From CABZJG01 sp965659715 (lineage in GTDB: Bacteria > Pseudomonadota > Alphaproteobacteria > Rhodobacterales > Rhodobacteraceae): a stretch of DNA of 64,000 nt. The stretch lies in assembly GCA_965659715.1 (NCBI GenBank), contig CBFHXE010000001.1, positions 53,709 to 117,708 of the forward strand, written 5' to 3'. Below are positions 24,905 to 34,823 of this stretch, in pieces; position 1 is the stretch's first letter; each line of letters begins with the position of its first letter. The notes beneath the pieces were generated by a model. That model did not search any database. It saw nothing but the letters and a program-made list of their open reading frames with translations, and was not told the origin of the DNA. Both the position numbers and the translations under genes were made by a program.

Positions 24905-26962
24905 CTAGCGGTTAGATCGTCTCCACCGAGGTGGAGACCACAAACGTATTTTATGTTTATCTAATGTCACGTTTGTTTTTTCAATCTTTCCGTTTGCGTC
25001 GCGCCAGATCGCTAAAGATCCGGTTTTTTCTAAGTCTTCCTGATTATAAATTAAGCAATTCCCTATGATATTTTGGGGGACAATTGAAATATGAATTTCG
25101 TTTGATTTGCAGTGAACTATTTTCGGCGCAAGTCTTTTTGACCAATGGTGGAATACAAATGGCGGCCTTTGGTTTTTCCATCGAACATGCGCACCGCTTT
25201 GGTTTGTTTTTTCTCCATCATTTTCAAGCCAAATTCGTGCAACAAAACCAGCGCCTTTGGGCTTGCTGATGGCCCTACCCTCTGACGTCATGACACCCGC
25301 TAAAGCGCCTCTGTCAGCAATTAAGATATCTGGCCTTTGCGTTTGATACCAGGACATGCCTGCGGCAAAAACTCCGATAACTCCTAAAATACGCAGCCGC
25401 CCTTGCCAGAGCGAAAATTGTAAGATGGATACCATACCGAGTGCGAGTATCCACGTTTTAGGCATGACAATACCTGATACCGCATTTCTTTGGTTGGCGA
25501 AAAAAGTGGCCACTTTTAAAATCCACGCCAACCCAAAATCAACGATTCAAAGCCCGATTATTTCCGCACCAAAGGGCATTAATGAAACAGATAAAATTGC
25601 ACCTGGTGCAACCAAAGCCCCCATAACTGGAACGCTAAGGATATTTGCAATCAATCCATAATGAACAATTTGATTAAAATGAGCTGCCGCAATTGGGGCT
25701 GTGGCTAATCCTGCGATGAGTGAGGTTAAAATAACGGTTAGTATCGGGGAATACCATTTTTTGGGATGCCCCTGCCGGCGATTGTTTATCCATCGAAAAC
25801 TAATAACCAATGCAAATGTGGCCGCGAAAGACATTTGAAAGTCTGCCGAAAGCAAAGACTCGGGCCGATAGATTAAAATCAACCATGCAGCCAAAGCAAC
25901 AGCGCGTAAACTTAAAGCGCGCCGATCAAATAATATGGCGCAAAGCATGAGCGATACTATAAGAAATGCGCGCTGAGTAGCTATATTAAAGCCTGATAAA
26001 CCTAAGTAAACAAATGCAAATAGTAATGCCCCGAACGCAGCAATTTTTTTTTGCTTTTGAGCGCAGAATATAAATGGGTAGCGATATTAAAACCCAACGC
26101 AAAGCCGCAAATATAACGCCGACCAATAATCCCATGTGCAAGCCGGAAATTGCCAATAGATGAGCCAAGTTTGATCTACGAAGGGCAATAACATGTTCTT
26201 GTTTGATACCAGACCTGTCACCGGTCATAATTGCCGCTGCAAATCCTGAAGTGCTTTCTGGTAATTTCTTTTGTAATCTTTGGGAAAATTTCATCCGATA
26301 TTTGAATAATGCTAAATCCATTGTTTTGCTTGCTGGCTGCAATAGAATAACGGGCTTGCGCGTATATCCAACTGCACCAAGTTTTAAAAACCAGGCATGC
26401 CGACGAAAATCAAAACCCTCTGGTTCAACTGGGCTTTGCGGCGGCATCATGAAGCCTGTCGCCTGTATAATCGATCCAGGATTAAAATTCTGGTCGGCTG
26501 ATGTGGAAAGAAGCGACAGGTGAACACGATGCGGCGTACGCCCAGAAGATATTTTCCCCATCTTCACTTCATCGAGCGTTATTCTTAACGCATCAGAACT
26601 CGATTTATCAATGGCGATGACCCGACCCTCAATCGCTCCATAATAACGGTATTTTAAAATAGGGGCGGATACTTGGTTTGCACGAAAGGCCGCTGCAAAA
26701 AAGCCGAGGCAAACAATCAAAATGGCGCCAAATATTACACGGTAAGCAATTGTTGAAAAAATGAAAACGGCGATAACGCATAGAGCAAAGGTACTGATCA
26801 ATATATAAAGGTACTGATCAATATATATTGTGAAAAATTAGGCTCATTAGGCAGTTCAAAGTACGCGCCAATACCGAAAGCCAGAAAGACCGGGCTCCAG
26901 TTAAACCAATGTGCACGCTGGTTAAGAATTTCATGTTCTAACGCAGAGTTAATTCTGCCCAT
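24905..26962 (-). pseudogene. comEC: comEC (DNA uptake channel) pseudogene with three lesions
   Basis: Reading from an ATG at 26962 (MGRINSALEHEILNQRAHWF), the ComEC/Rec2 protein is broken three times. (1) A perfect 20-bp tandem duplication at 26787-26826 shifts the frame; one copy would restore SQYILISTFALCVIA. (2) A run of nine Ts at 26044-26052 (plus strand) shifts it again; eight would give SKAKKIAAFGALLFAF. (3) An in-frame TGA lies at 25547-25549, between GAEIIGL and IVDFGLAWIL. With all three repaired the frame encodes about 678 residues, normal for ComEC, with the competence domain and its hydrophobic helices recognisable. Transformation through this channel is probably lost. Homopolymer error could explain lesion 2 alone. 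Confidence 0.88.
26787..26826. repeat. perfect 20-bp tandem duplication inside comEC
   Basis: AAAGGTACTGATCAATATAT occurs twice head to tail (26787-26806 and 26807-26826) with no mismatch. As 20 is not a multiple of 3 it shifts the comEC frame. The lack of divergence means it is recent, or an assembly artefact. Confidence 0.95.
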
Positions 26963-27038
26963 GCTTGTTCTTACCTGATGGTGTCGTTAGATAGGGCCAA
27001 CATTAACTTGGCCTCCTTTCTGAAAGGTTAATTTGACT

Positions 27039-28451
27039 ATGACACAAGTCGTTACCCGGATAGCTCCTTCGCCTACGGGGTACATGCACATCGGAACTGC
27101 GAGAACGGCCTTATTCAACTGGCTTTATGCGCGTGGACGAGGCGGAAAATTTCTGCTGAGAATAGAAGACACCGATCGGGCACGATCTACACCTGAAGCA
27201 ACTGAAGCGATTTTGGGTGGGTTAGAATGGCTTGGGCTGGATTATGATGGTTCAGCGGTTAGTCAATTTGAACGTGCGCCGCGCCACATTGAAGTAGCCC
27301 AGCACTTGCTAGAATGTGATAAGGCTTATAAATGTTTTGCGACACAAGACGAAATCGCCGAATTCCGCGAGCAGGCAAAAGCGGGAGGGCGTTCCACTCT
27401 GTACCAAAGCCCTTGGCGCAATGTCACCGACCCCGCACAGCATCCAGATGCTCCCTATGTCATTCGCATTAAGTCACCAGAAATCGGAAACACGATTATC
27501 CGGGATCAAGTTCAAGGCGACGTTAGTATCAAGAACGAGCAACTAGATGACATGATCTTGCTGCGATCTGACAGCACCCCAGTTTATATGTTGTCCGTAG
27601 TAGTTGATGATCATGATATGGGTGTGACCCATGTTATTCGGGGGGATGATCATCTCAATAATGCTGCGCGGCAAATGATGATTTATGAGGCAATGGACTG
27701 GCCTGTTCCAATTTATGCTCACATACCGCTGATTTTTGGTGAAGATGGAAAGAAGCTGTCCAAACGCCATGGAGCAACCTCGGTGCTAGATTACGCTTTA
27801 ATGGGCTATCCTGCCGCTGCCATGCGGAACTATCTCGCACGTCTGGGTTGGAGCCATGGCGATGACGAGTATTTCACAGACCAAGACGCTTTAGAGTGGT
27901 TTGATTTGCCGGGTATCGGTAAGTCGCCAGCGCGGTTTGATCACAAAAAACTACAAAATTTATCCTGGCAGCATATTGCAGCCTCGGATGATGCCGCATT
28001 GCTGCAAGAAATGTTGAATTTCCTTACTCTTTCTGATGATGACGATCTGCATCAGATAGTAGAGAGCCACCTTCGCCCTGCATTATATTGCCTCAAAGAG
28101 CGTGCTAAGACATTCCCTGAACTAATTGAAAAAGCAGCTTTTATATTGCGTAATCGTCCAATTGAACTAGATAAAAAAATGGAAAGAAATATAAATAACG
28201 CATCTCTTCACATGTTGAAAACATTGACGCCGCAGTTGCAAAATGTTAGCTGGTCGCGAACTGCGTTGGAAGCTTTGACCAATCAGGTCGCAGAAACGCA
28301 TGGCGTCAATTTTGGAAAGTTGGCGGGCCCATTACGGGCAGCTTTGGCGGGGCAAGCAGTAACGCCAAGCGTGTTTGATATGATGTTGATTTTGGGACGC
28401 GATGAATCAATAGCGCGTCTAAGTGACATGCAAAAGCGTGGAGCATCTTAA
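27039..28451 (+). CDS. gltX: glutamyl-tRNA synthetase
   Basis: Charges tRNA-Glu, and in alphaproteobacteria usually also tRNA-Gln in a non-discriminating way for GatCAB conversion. A 470-residue class I synthetase with the HIGH-type motif PSPTGYMHIGTA and the KMSKS-type motif KKLSKRHGATS. The ATG at 27039 follows a purine-rich AAAGG site; an upstream TTG adds only two residues. It is divergent from the comEC pseudogene. Confidence 0.96.
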   Translation: MTQVVTRIAPSPTGYMHIGTARTALFNWLYARGRGGKFLLRIEDTDRARSTPEATEAILGGLEWLGLDYDGSAVSQFERAPRHIEVAQHLLECDKAYKCFATQDEIAEFREQAKAGGRSTLYQSPWRNVTDPAQHPDAPYVIRIKSPEIGNTIIRDQVQGDVSIKNEQLDDMILLRSDSTPVYMLSVVVDDHDMGVTHVIRGDDHLNNAARQMMIYEAMDWPVPIYAHIPLIFGEDGKKLSKRHGATSVLDYALMGYPAAAMRNYLARLGWSHGDDEYFTDQDALEWFDLPGIGKSPARFDHKKLQNLSWQHIAASDDAALLQEMLNFLTLSDDDDLHQIVESHLRPALYCLKERAKTFPELIEKAAFILRNRPIELDKKMERNINNASLHMLKTLTPQLQNVSWSRTALEALTNQVAETHGVNFGKLAGPLRAALAGQAVTPSVFDMMLILGRDESIARLSDMQKRGAS

Positions 28452-28547
28452 GGTGGCCATGTTGTTTAAAGATGAAAGCGGTCTTGGGCGAGGATGGAAT
28501 AAATATCTCGCTATAGCTGAGCGCAAGTGAAGAAGAAGGGAACGACT

Positions 28548-29843
28548 ATGGATAACGAAAGCAGCACGGCAACGCTAACAGTGAATGGGCAAGAACACGA
28601 ATTGCCCATGTATTCCCCGTCGGCGGGACCTGATGTAATCGATATCCGTAAGCTTTATGCCCAAACTGGTCTTTTTACTTATGACCCTGGTTTCACCTCA
28701 ACGGCCAGTTGCGACAGCACAATCACCTATATTGATGGCAACAAGGGTGAGTTGTTGCATCGTGGGTATCCTATCGACCAATTGGCCGCAAAGTCGCATT
28801 TCCTAGAGGTTTGCTTTCTTTTGCTGTATGGTGATCTGCCTTCGCCAACAGAGCTAGAAGATTTTGAAAGCCGCGTGACCAACCATACAATGATACATGA
28901 GCAAATGAGGTATCTGTTCCGGGGCTTTCGCCGCGATGCACACCCTATGGCAATTATGACCGGTGTTGTTGGCGCAATGTCCGCGTTCTATCATGACAGC
29001 ACTGACGTAACTGATGCATGGCAACGCGAAGTTGCATCGATTAGGATGATTGCAAAAATGCCAACAATAGCGGCAATGGCGTATAAATATACCATCGGGC
29101 AGCCTTTTATCTATCCAAGAAATGATATTGATTACGCTTCAAATTTCTTGCGCATGTGCTTTGCTGTGCCGGCTGAAGATTATGAGGTTAATCCTATCCT
29201 AAGCCGGGCGATGGATCGAATTTTCACATTGCATGCAGATCATGAACAAAATGCTTCAACCTCAACAGTACGGCTTGCGTCCAGCTCGGGCGCAAACCCA
29301 TTTGCTTGTATTGCGGCTGGTATCGCCTGCTTGTGGGGACCATCGCATGGGGGCGCAAATCAAGCCTGTCTTGAAATGCTCAAAGAAATTGGTTCCGTCG
29401 ACAAGATTCCCGAGTATATCGAAAAGGCCAAGGATAAAGATGATCCTTTCCGGCTTATGGGATTTGGCCACCGTGTTTACAAAAACACTGACCCACGGGC
29501 GATAGTTTTAAAACAATCTGCTGATGAGGTTCTGGAATTATTAGGCGTTGAGAAAAATCCTCTTTTGCAGGTTGCGAAGGAACTCGAAAAGGTGGCCCTA
29601 AATGATGAGTATTTCATTGAAAAGAAGTTGTTCCCGAATGTAGACTTTTATTCGGGTATCATTTTAGAGGCAATGGGCTTTCCCACTTCAATGTTCACAC
29701 CGATTTTTGCAGTAAGCCGGACCGTTGGATGGATTTCTCAATGGAAAGAAATGATTGCAGATCCGCAAATGAAAATTGGTCGTCCGCGGCAGCTTTATCT
29801 GGGCGCGACTCAAAGAGACTATGTGGACATCGAAAAAAGATAA
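28548..29843 (+). CDS. gltA: citrate synthase (type II)
   Basis: Condenses acetyl-CoA and oxaloacetate to open the TCA cycle. The 431-residue hexameric, NADH-sensitive type has catalytic residues in HADHEQNASTS, GFGHRVYKNTDPRA and NVDFYSG, with the N-terminal beta domain (TLTVNGQEHELP). I start at the ATG at 28548 preceded by AGAAGGGAACG; an in-frame codon at 28527 lacks a ribosome site. It ends in a strong terminator. Confidence 0.97.
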   Translation: MDNESSTATLTVNGQEHELPMYSPSAGPDVIDIRKLYAQTGLFTYDPGFTSTASCDSTITYIDGNKGELLHRGYPIDQLAAKSHFLEVCFLLLYGDLPSPTELEDFESRVTNHTMIHEQMRYLFRGFRRDAHPMAIMTGVVGAMSAFYHDSTDVTDAWQREVASIRMIAKMPTIAAMAYKYTIGQPFIYPRNDIDYASNFLRMCFAVPAEDYEVNPILSRAMDRIFTLHADHEQNASTSTVRLASSSGANPFACIAAGIACLWGPSHGGANQACLEMLKEIGSVDKIPEYIEKAKDKDDPFRLMGFGHRVYKNTDPRAIVLKQSADEVLELLGVEKNPLLQVAKELEKVALNDEYFIEKKLFPNVDFYSGIILEAMGFPTSMFTPIFAVSRTVGWISQWKEMIADPQMKIGRPRQLYLGATQRDYVDIEKR

Positions 29844-29860
29844 ATTATCTCATAGAATTA

Positions 29861-29895
29861 AAATGGCGCGAACACCCAGTTGCGCGCCATTTTTA
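29861..29895 (+). terminator. bidirectional terminator between gltA and the enoyl-CoA hydratase gene
   Basis: A perfect 10-bp stem AAATGGCGCG/CGCGCCATTT with a 12-nt loop. The plus strand continues with TTAATTC and the minus strand with TTTTAATTC, so it can stop both convergent genes. Confidence 0.8.
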
Positions 29896-29923
29896 ATTCA
29901 CTTGTAAGTTTTGAAAATCTTAA

Positions 29924-30700
29924 TTACCGACCTTCAAATTTTGCCTCTCGCTTTTCGGTAAAGGCAAGCACACCTTCTTTGAAGTCCCGGCTTTGACCGC
30001 ACATATTCTGTAGCTTTGCTTCAAGAGCCAACTGCTCTTCTAAACTATTTTCTGTCGATGCCCGCAGCGCTTGCTTCAAATGGCCATAGGCAAATGTCGG
30101 TCCTGATGCAAGATGGGCCGCTCGCGCCATCCAGTGGGCTTCAAATGCGTCATCTTCAACCGCTTCCCAGATCAGGCCCCATTTTTCGGCTTGTTCGGCT
30201 GTTATTTTTTCGGCGAAAAGTGCCGCCCCCATTGCCTTGGCCATTCCCATAGCGCGCGGCATAATATAAGTGCCACCCGCGTCTGGGATCAGTCCAATTC
30301 TTGTGAAAGCCTGCATTAAGTAAGAAGACTTTGACGCGATAACGACATCTGCTGCCAAAGCGAGGTTGGCCCCTGCCCCCGCTGCCGCACCGTTTAGCGC
30401 CGTTATGGTTGGGACAGGGCAATCAGTGATCGCACGCAGCATTGGTTCGTACTCATCGCGCAGGGTGCGCTCCATGTCCACCTGTGCTGCATTCGAACGA
30501 TCGCCCAGATCCTGACCAGAGCAAAACGCCCGGCCAGTTCCGGTCAGCACAACAACGCGCACTTGTGGCGCAATCCGTGTGACTGCGTCTGCGATCTCTG
30601 CGCGCATTTGGGTATTAAGAGCATTCATAACATCCGGCCGGTTAAGTCGGATGCAGCCGACATTATCTTTTAAATCTACGATTAGAGTTTGGTATTCCAT
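29924..30700 (-). CDS. enoyl-CoA hydratase/isomerase family protein (PaaG-like)
   Basis: A 258-residue crotonase-fold enzyme: oxyanion-hole segments FCSGQDLGDRS and NGAAAGAGANLALAADVV, with AFTRIGLIPDAGGTY as the catalytic region. The Asp in LIPDAGG, in place of the usual second Glu, resembles PaaG-type isomerases (ring-opening oxepin-CoA formation) rather than plain hydratases. No other paa genes are in the window. The ATG at 30700 follows GAGAAGG; an upstream in-frame TTG at 30706 is less likely. Confidence 0.85.
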   Translation of the reverse strand: MEYQTLIVDLKDNVGCIRLNRPDVMNALNTQMRAEIADAVTRIAPQVRVVVLTGTGRAFCSGQDLGDRSNAAQVDMERTLRDEYEPMLRAITDCPVPTITALNGAAAGAGANLALAADVVIASKSSYLMQAFTRIGLIPDAGGTYIMPRAMGMAKAMGAALFAEKITAEQAEKWGLIWEAVEDDAFEAHWMARAAHLASGPTFAYGHLKQALRASTENSLEEQLALEAKLQNMCGQSRDFKEGVLAFTEKREAKFEGR

Positions 30701-30792
30701 TATCAACCTTCTCTATTTATCTCTCGTCATAATTTATTTAACTGCCAAAAGAAAACAATATGCCGACGGCAAAAAACAACTAAAACCTCACG

Positions 30793-31254
30793 TCAACGTC
30801 TTAAAATCTGAGCCAATTTATCCTTTTCTTCATTGCTTAGGGGCGTTGGACCTACACTCTTTACGTTGCGGTTTCTTTTGATGATATAGGCTCCGCTGAA
30901 AATTAAAGAAAGCAGCAAAGCGATTGGAGCTAAAGCCCATAAGATAAGGTTAACACCATTTGCCTGAGGGCGCAGCAAAACGAATTCACCGTAGCGACCC
31001 ACTATGAAGTCAAGAACCTCTTGGTCAGTTTCACCTTCCATCAGCCGTTCACGCACCAAAAGACGTAGATCGCGCGCAAGAGACGCGTTGCTTTCATCAA
31101 TACTTTCGTTTTGGCACACCAAGCATCGCAAGTTTTGGGATAAATCCCGCGCCCGGTTTTCAAGCATTGCATCAGATAGAATTTCATCTGGCTCTACCGC
31201 CCACCCCGGGATGGCAAGCACTAACATTAAAATAAAAGAAACCGGCTTGATCAT
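30793..31254 (-). CDS. ccmH: cytochrome c-type biogenesis protein CcmH (CycL)
   Basis: A 153-residue thiol-reducing subunit that keeps apocytochrome c heme-binding cysteines reduced for ligation. It has a signal peptide (residues about 1-19), LRCLVCQNESIDES with Cys44 and Cys47, and a C-terminal membrane helix (about 101-125). It overlaps ccmF by 4 bp. Last gene of the argC-ccmEFH string; no ccmI follows here. Confidence 0.93.
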   Translation of the reverse strand: MIKPVSFILMLVLAIPGWAVEPDEILSDAMLENRARDLSQNLRCLVCQNESIDESNASLARDLRLLVRERLMEGETDQEVLDFIVGRYGEFVLLRPQANGVNLILWALAPIALLLSLIFSGAYIIKRNRNVKSVGPTPLSNEEKDKLAQILRR

Positions 31255-33221
31255 AGTGTGCGGCTTTCTCGAGTGGGCGCGCGTTCGCGTCTTTGGCCAG
31301 CGGCCACCCGAAAACGCCGGTCAAACAGGCTAAATAATGCACCTAACGCCATCAAAACAGCACCGCCCCAAATCCAATTTGAAAGCGGTTTTATATATGA
31401 GCGCACGACCCAAGTTTGATCTTCTTGTTGATCCCCTAAAGCAATATAAATATCGCTGAAGAGCCTGTAATGGATAGCAGCTTCGGTTGTTGGTATTTGT
31501 GCCACGGGATAGAAACGCTTTTCGGGATACAGTAATGCAACAATCCGTTCATTTTTACGGATAGCAACAGACCCTACTGTTGTATGATAATTGGCACCTG
31601 AGCGGCGTTGAACGTCTTGCAATGTTAATTCATACGCACCGAAGGACCAGCTATCGCCAACGCCAACGGCTCGGATATCTTCTTTTTGCCAAGCTGATAG
31701 TCCAGCAACAGCGAAAACCATTATACCGAAGCCACTGTGTGCAAAAAACTTTCCCCAGTCTGCTTTTGGTCGCCGTAAAATACGTGAAAGCTTTATTTGT
31801 CGTCCAGAATGTCCAGCCAACTCTAAAAGTGCACCTAAAATAACCCAAAGGCCCAAAAATAGTCCTATTGGAGCTTGTACGCTTTTATCTGTTTGCCAAG
31901 ACCAAACAACAGCTGCCAGCAGTAAAGATAATAACAAAACGTAGCGCATTTTGTGAAATGGCCGTTTGAATTCTGCACGCTTCCACGCAAGCATCGCACC
32001 AATTGGCAGGATGAGAGCCAAAGCCATCATCAAAGGGGTGAAAACCAGATTAAAATACGGCGCGCCCACAGTAAGCTTTCTATCAAACAGTAGCTCTGCA
32101 ATCAGCGGCCAAATTGTTCCAACAAAGATGACAAAAGCAGATACCGCTAACAAAATATTATTAGCAATCAGTGCGGTTTCACGACTAACGACCGCAAACA
32201 CCCCTTGCGCTTCCATAACCGCCGCGCGCAAAGCATATAGTACAAGAGCGCCTCCGATGAAAACGATTAAAATCAATAATATATAAAGGCCACGCTCTGG
32301 ATCATTGGCGAAGGCATGAACCGAGGTCAAAATCCCTGAGCGCACAATAAATGTACCAATTAAGGCAAAACCGAAAGCCAAAATAGCCAATAGTATTGTC
32401 CAGCTTTTAAGGCTCTCGCGTTTTTCGACCACAATCGATGAATGCAGTAAGGCCGCGGCTAACAGCCAAGGCATGAAAGAGGCATTTTCAACTGGATCCC
32501 AAAACCAAAATCCGCCCCAACCTAGCTCATAGTATGCCCACCAGCTGCCAAGGGCGATGCCCAAGGTTAAAAACATCCAAGCGGCTAAAGTCCAAGGCCT
32601 GACCCAGCGTGCCCAGGCAGCATCAACACGGCCCTCGAGCAGAGCCGCGATAGCAAAAGAAAAGGAAACGCTCAATCCAACATAGCCAAGGTATAAAATT
32701 GGGGGATGAAAGGCCAAACCCGGGTCTTGAAGCAAGGGGTTTAAATCCTGTCCATCAAAAGGTGGAATAGGCATTCTTAGAAACGGGTTAGAGGTGAAAA
32801 CCAAAAAACTAATAAAGGCAACCCCGATAGCGCCTTGAACTGCTATCACCCGCGCAAGCAGCGAAGACGTGAGATTTTGGCCAAACCAGCCGATACAGGC
32901 CCCATAAAAAGCCAAAATAGCAACCCAGAGCAGCATGGAACCTTCATGATTGCCCCAAACTCCAGTTATTTTATACAGCATCGGCTTTAGAGAATGTGAG
33001 TTGGACACAACGATCTGAAGTGTGAAGTCTGATGTGATAAACGCATAAGTTAAGGCCGCAAAAGACCCGCTCAGTAAGAAAAATTGCGCAGTGGCGGCTG
33101 GCGAAGCGATAGCAATGAGTTCTGGGCGCCGCAGATGTAAACCAACAAAAGGCACAATGGCCTGAATGCAGGCCACAATCAGAGCGGTTATCAACGCAAA
33201 ATGTCCAACTTCGGTCACCAT
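31251..33221 (-). CDS. ccmF: heme lyase CcmF
   Basis: A 656-residue polytopic inner-membrane component of system I cytochrome c maturation that joins heme from CcmE to apocytochrome c. The WWD heme domain is visible (WGGFWFWDPVENASFMPW), with about 14-15 hydrophobic helices and a periplasmic domain near the end (EDIRAVGVGDSWSFGAYELTL). I chose the ATG at 33221 (MVTEVGHFAL); a GTG at 33257 adds 12 residues unlike the family. Operon with ccmE and ccmH. Confidence 0.95.
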   Translation of the reverse strand: MVTEVGHFALITALIVACIQAIVPFVGLHLRRPELIAIASPAATAQFFLLSGSFAALTYAFITSDFTLQIVVSNSHSLKPMLYKITGVWGNHEGSMLLWVAILAFYGACIGWFGQNLTSSLLARVIAVQGAIGVAFISFLVFTSNPFLRMPIPPFDGQDLNPLLQDPGLAFHPPILYLGYVGLSVSFSFAIAALLEGRVDAAWARWVRPWTLAAWMFLTLGIALGSWWAYYELGWGGFWFWDPVENASFMPWLLAAALLHSSIVVEKRESLKSWTILLAILAFGFALIGTFIVRSGILTSVHAFANDPERGLYILLILIVFIGGALVLYALRAAVMEAQGVFAVVSRETALIANNILLAVSAFVIFVGTIWPLIAELLFDRKLTVGAPYFNLVFTPLMMALALILPIGAMLAWKRAEFKRPFHKMRYVLLLSLLLAAVVWSWQTDKSVQAPIGLFLGLWVILGALLELAGHSGRQIKLSRILRRPKADWGKFFAHSGFGIMVFAVAGLSAWQKEDIRAVGVGDSWSFGAYELTLQDVQRRSGANYHTTVGSVAIRKNERIVALLYPEKRFYPVAQIPTTEAAIHYRLFSDIYIALGDQQEDQTWVVRSYIKPLSNWIWGGAVLMALGALFSLFDRRFRVAAGQRRERAPTRESRTL

Positions 33222-33303
33222 GATGGGAATATAATCTCCATTCAGATCAGTGACCACATCAAAACAGAGGCCGATTGTCGCGTTGACGTTTTTTAAGTCT
33301 TAT

Positions 33304-33747
33304 TTAATCAGTGGCAGGCTGAAAAACGCCTTGCTCTTTTAAAATATCGACAACCTCTTTTGGCATATATTTTTCGTCATGTTTTGCAAGTATTTCCGAG
33401 GCTTGAAAGGTTTTATTAATGTACTTTCCGGTTCCTATCATTCCTTGATTTTCGGCAAATAAATCCGGCAGAATACCATTATATTCCACCTGAACCCGTG
33501 CATTTGTATCTGTTACAATAAATTTAATAACTTGGCCGCTGCCCCGCACAATAGAGCCTTCTTCCACCAACCCCCCTATTCTAAAGATTTCAGAGGGGGC
33601 TGGTGGGTCCTGCAAAACCTGACTTGGTGATCTGAAATAGTTTATACCATCGCGCAGTCCGTAACCGATGAGGGCAACAGACAATCCAAGCGCAATAAAC
33701 GTCAGAATTATAACTTGAATTCTGCGTTGCTTTTTAAGGTTCTTCAC
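33304..33747 (-). CDS. ccmE: cytochrome c maturation heme chaperone CcmE
   Basis: Carries heme covalently through the periplasm to CcmF. The 147 residues include an N-terminal anchor (about 10-30), an OB fold, and the heme-binding His123 in LAKHDEKYMP. The gene follows argC by 15 bp and precedes ccmF by 82 bp, all leftward. Confidence 0.95.
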   Translation of the reverse strand: MKNLKKQRRIQVIILTFIALGLSVALIGYGLRDGINYFRSPSQVLQDPPAPSEIFRIGGLVEEGSIVRGSGQVIKFIVTDTNARVQVEYNGILPDLFAENQGMIGTGKYINKTFQASEILAKHDEKYMPKEVVDILKEQGVFQPATD

Positions 33748-33762
33748 TCAGATCTCCACATG

Positions 33763-34791
33763 TTAAGGGAATAACGGAGCCATGGTCAAACCTGTAGTTT
33801 CTGGCAAACCAAGCATCAGATTGGCATTTTGAAGGGCTTGACCACTGCTGCCCTTGGTCAGGTTATCAAGCGCCCCGATCACAATTGTGCGTCCGGGTAT
33901 TCTATCTCCTGAGACCCCTATATGACAAAGGTTGGATCCTCGCACATTGTGTGTGCTGGGCGTTTGCCCAAAAGGCAAAACGTGAATAAAGGGTTCTTGC
34001 GCATATGCATCGGCAAGAGTTTTGTAAATTACGTCGGGCTCACCCATAACATAGCCAGTTGCCAAAACACCCCGATTGACCGGAATTAAATGCGGCGTAA
34101 ATTGGATTTTAACCGGCCGTCCTGCAATCGCGCTAAACTCTTGATCAAATTCGCCCAAGTGCCGATGGGTTCCGCCCACCGCATAGGCGTTATAGCCTTC
34201 TGATAGCTCAGCATGCAGTAAATTTTCTTGTAAAGCACGGCCAGCACCTGAAACAGCACATTTCAAGTCTAATATAATCTGGTCCAAATCAATCACGCCT
34301 GCCGTAATGAGCGGCCGCAGGATATATTGGCCAGTGGCAGCATTACATCCAGTTCCGGCAACCAACCGCGCAACACGAATATCATCGCGGTAAAATTCAG
34401 TTAGGCCATAGACTGCCTCTGCTTGCTCACTTGGGGCACTATGTGGGTTGCCATACCATTTTTTATAGTCATCTACGTCGCTCAGACGGAAATCTGCGCT
34501 TAAATCCACTATTTTTAGACTTTTAGGGAGTGTGGAAATAACCTCCTGAGAGGTTTTGTGAGGTAAGGCGCAAAAAGCCAAATCCACAGAGGAAAAGTCG
34601 ACCTCTGAAACTTTGACCAGATCGGGCAATTCAAGATGCCTTAAATGTGGAAAAACCTGCTCCATTGATTGCCCTGCCTTACTATTGGCAATCAAGTACT
34701 TAATCTTCATTGAGGGATGTTCCGCAATGAGCCGTATCAACTCAGCGCCTGTGTAGCCAGAGGCACCAATTATTGCGATCTGATAGGTCAT
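33763..34791 (-). CDS. argC: N-acetyl-gamma-glutamyl-phosphate reductase
   Basis: Third step of arginine synthesis, NADPH-dependent reduction of N-acetylglutamyl phosphate. The 342 residues show the cofactor-binding start IAIIGASGYTGAELIRLI and the active-site Cys in GTGCNAATG. It is the long type (type 1). It heads the ccm string; placement next to ccmE is conserved in Rhodobacterales. Confidence 0.95.
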   Translation of the reverse strand: MTYQIAIIGASGYTGAELIRLIAEHPSMKIKYLIANSKAGQSMEQVFPHLRHLELPDLVKVSEVDFSSVDLAFCALPHKTSQEVISTLPKSLKIVDLSADFRLSDVDDYKKWYGNPHSAPSEQAEAVYGLTEFYRDDIRVARLVAGTGCNAATGQYILRPLITAGVIDLDQIILDLKCAVSGAGRALQENLLHAELSEGYNAYAVGGTHRHLGEFDQEFSAIAGRPVKIQFTPHLIPVNRGVLATGYVMGEPDVIYKTLADAYAQEPFIHVLPFGQTPSTHNVRGSNLCHIGVSGDRIPGRTIVIGALDNLTKGSSGQALQNANLMLGLPETTGLTMAPLFP

Positions 34792-34823
34792 TTTTTTTCC
34801 TGATTTTTGTTGCGAGGCGGAAT

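Noticed and set aside
24905..25531. The last comEC segment as a separate gene
   Set aside because: It is in the same frame as the preceding segment, separated by a TGA, and its residues continue the ComEC family sequence.
25547..25549. TGA as a selenocysteine codon in comEC
   Set aside because: ComEC proteins are not selenoproteins, no SECIS-like hairpin follows, and two frameshifts in the same gene argue for decay.
33222..33257. Twelve-residue extension of CcmF from a GTG start
   Set aside because: The family begins at the MVTEVGHFAL position and no ribosome site supports the GTG.
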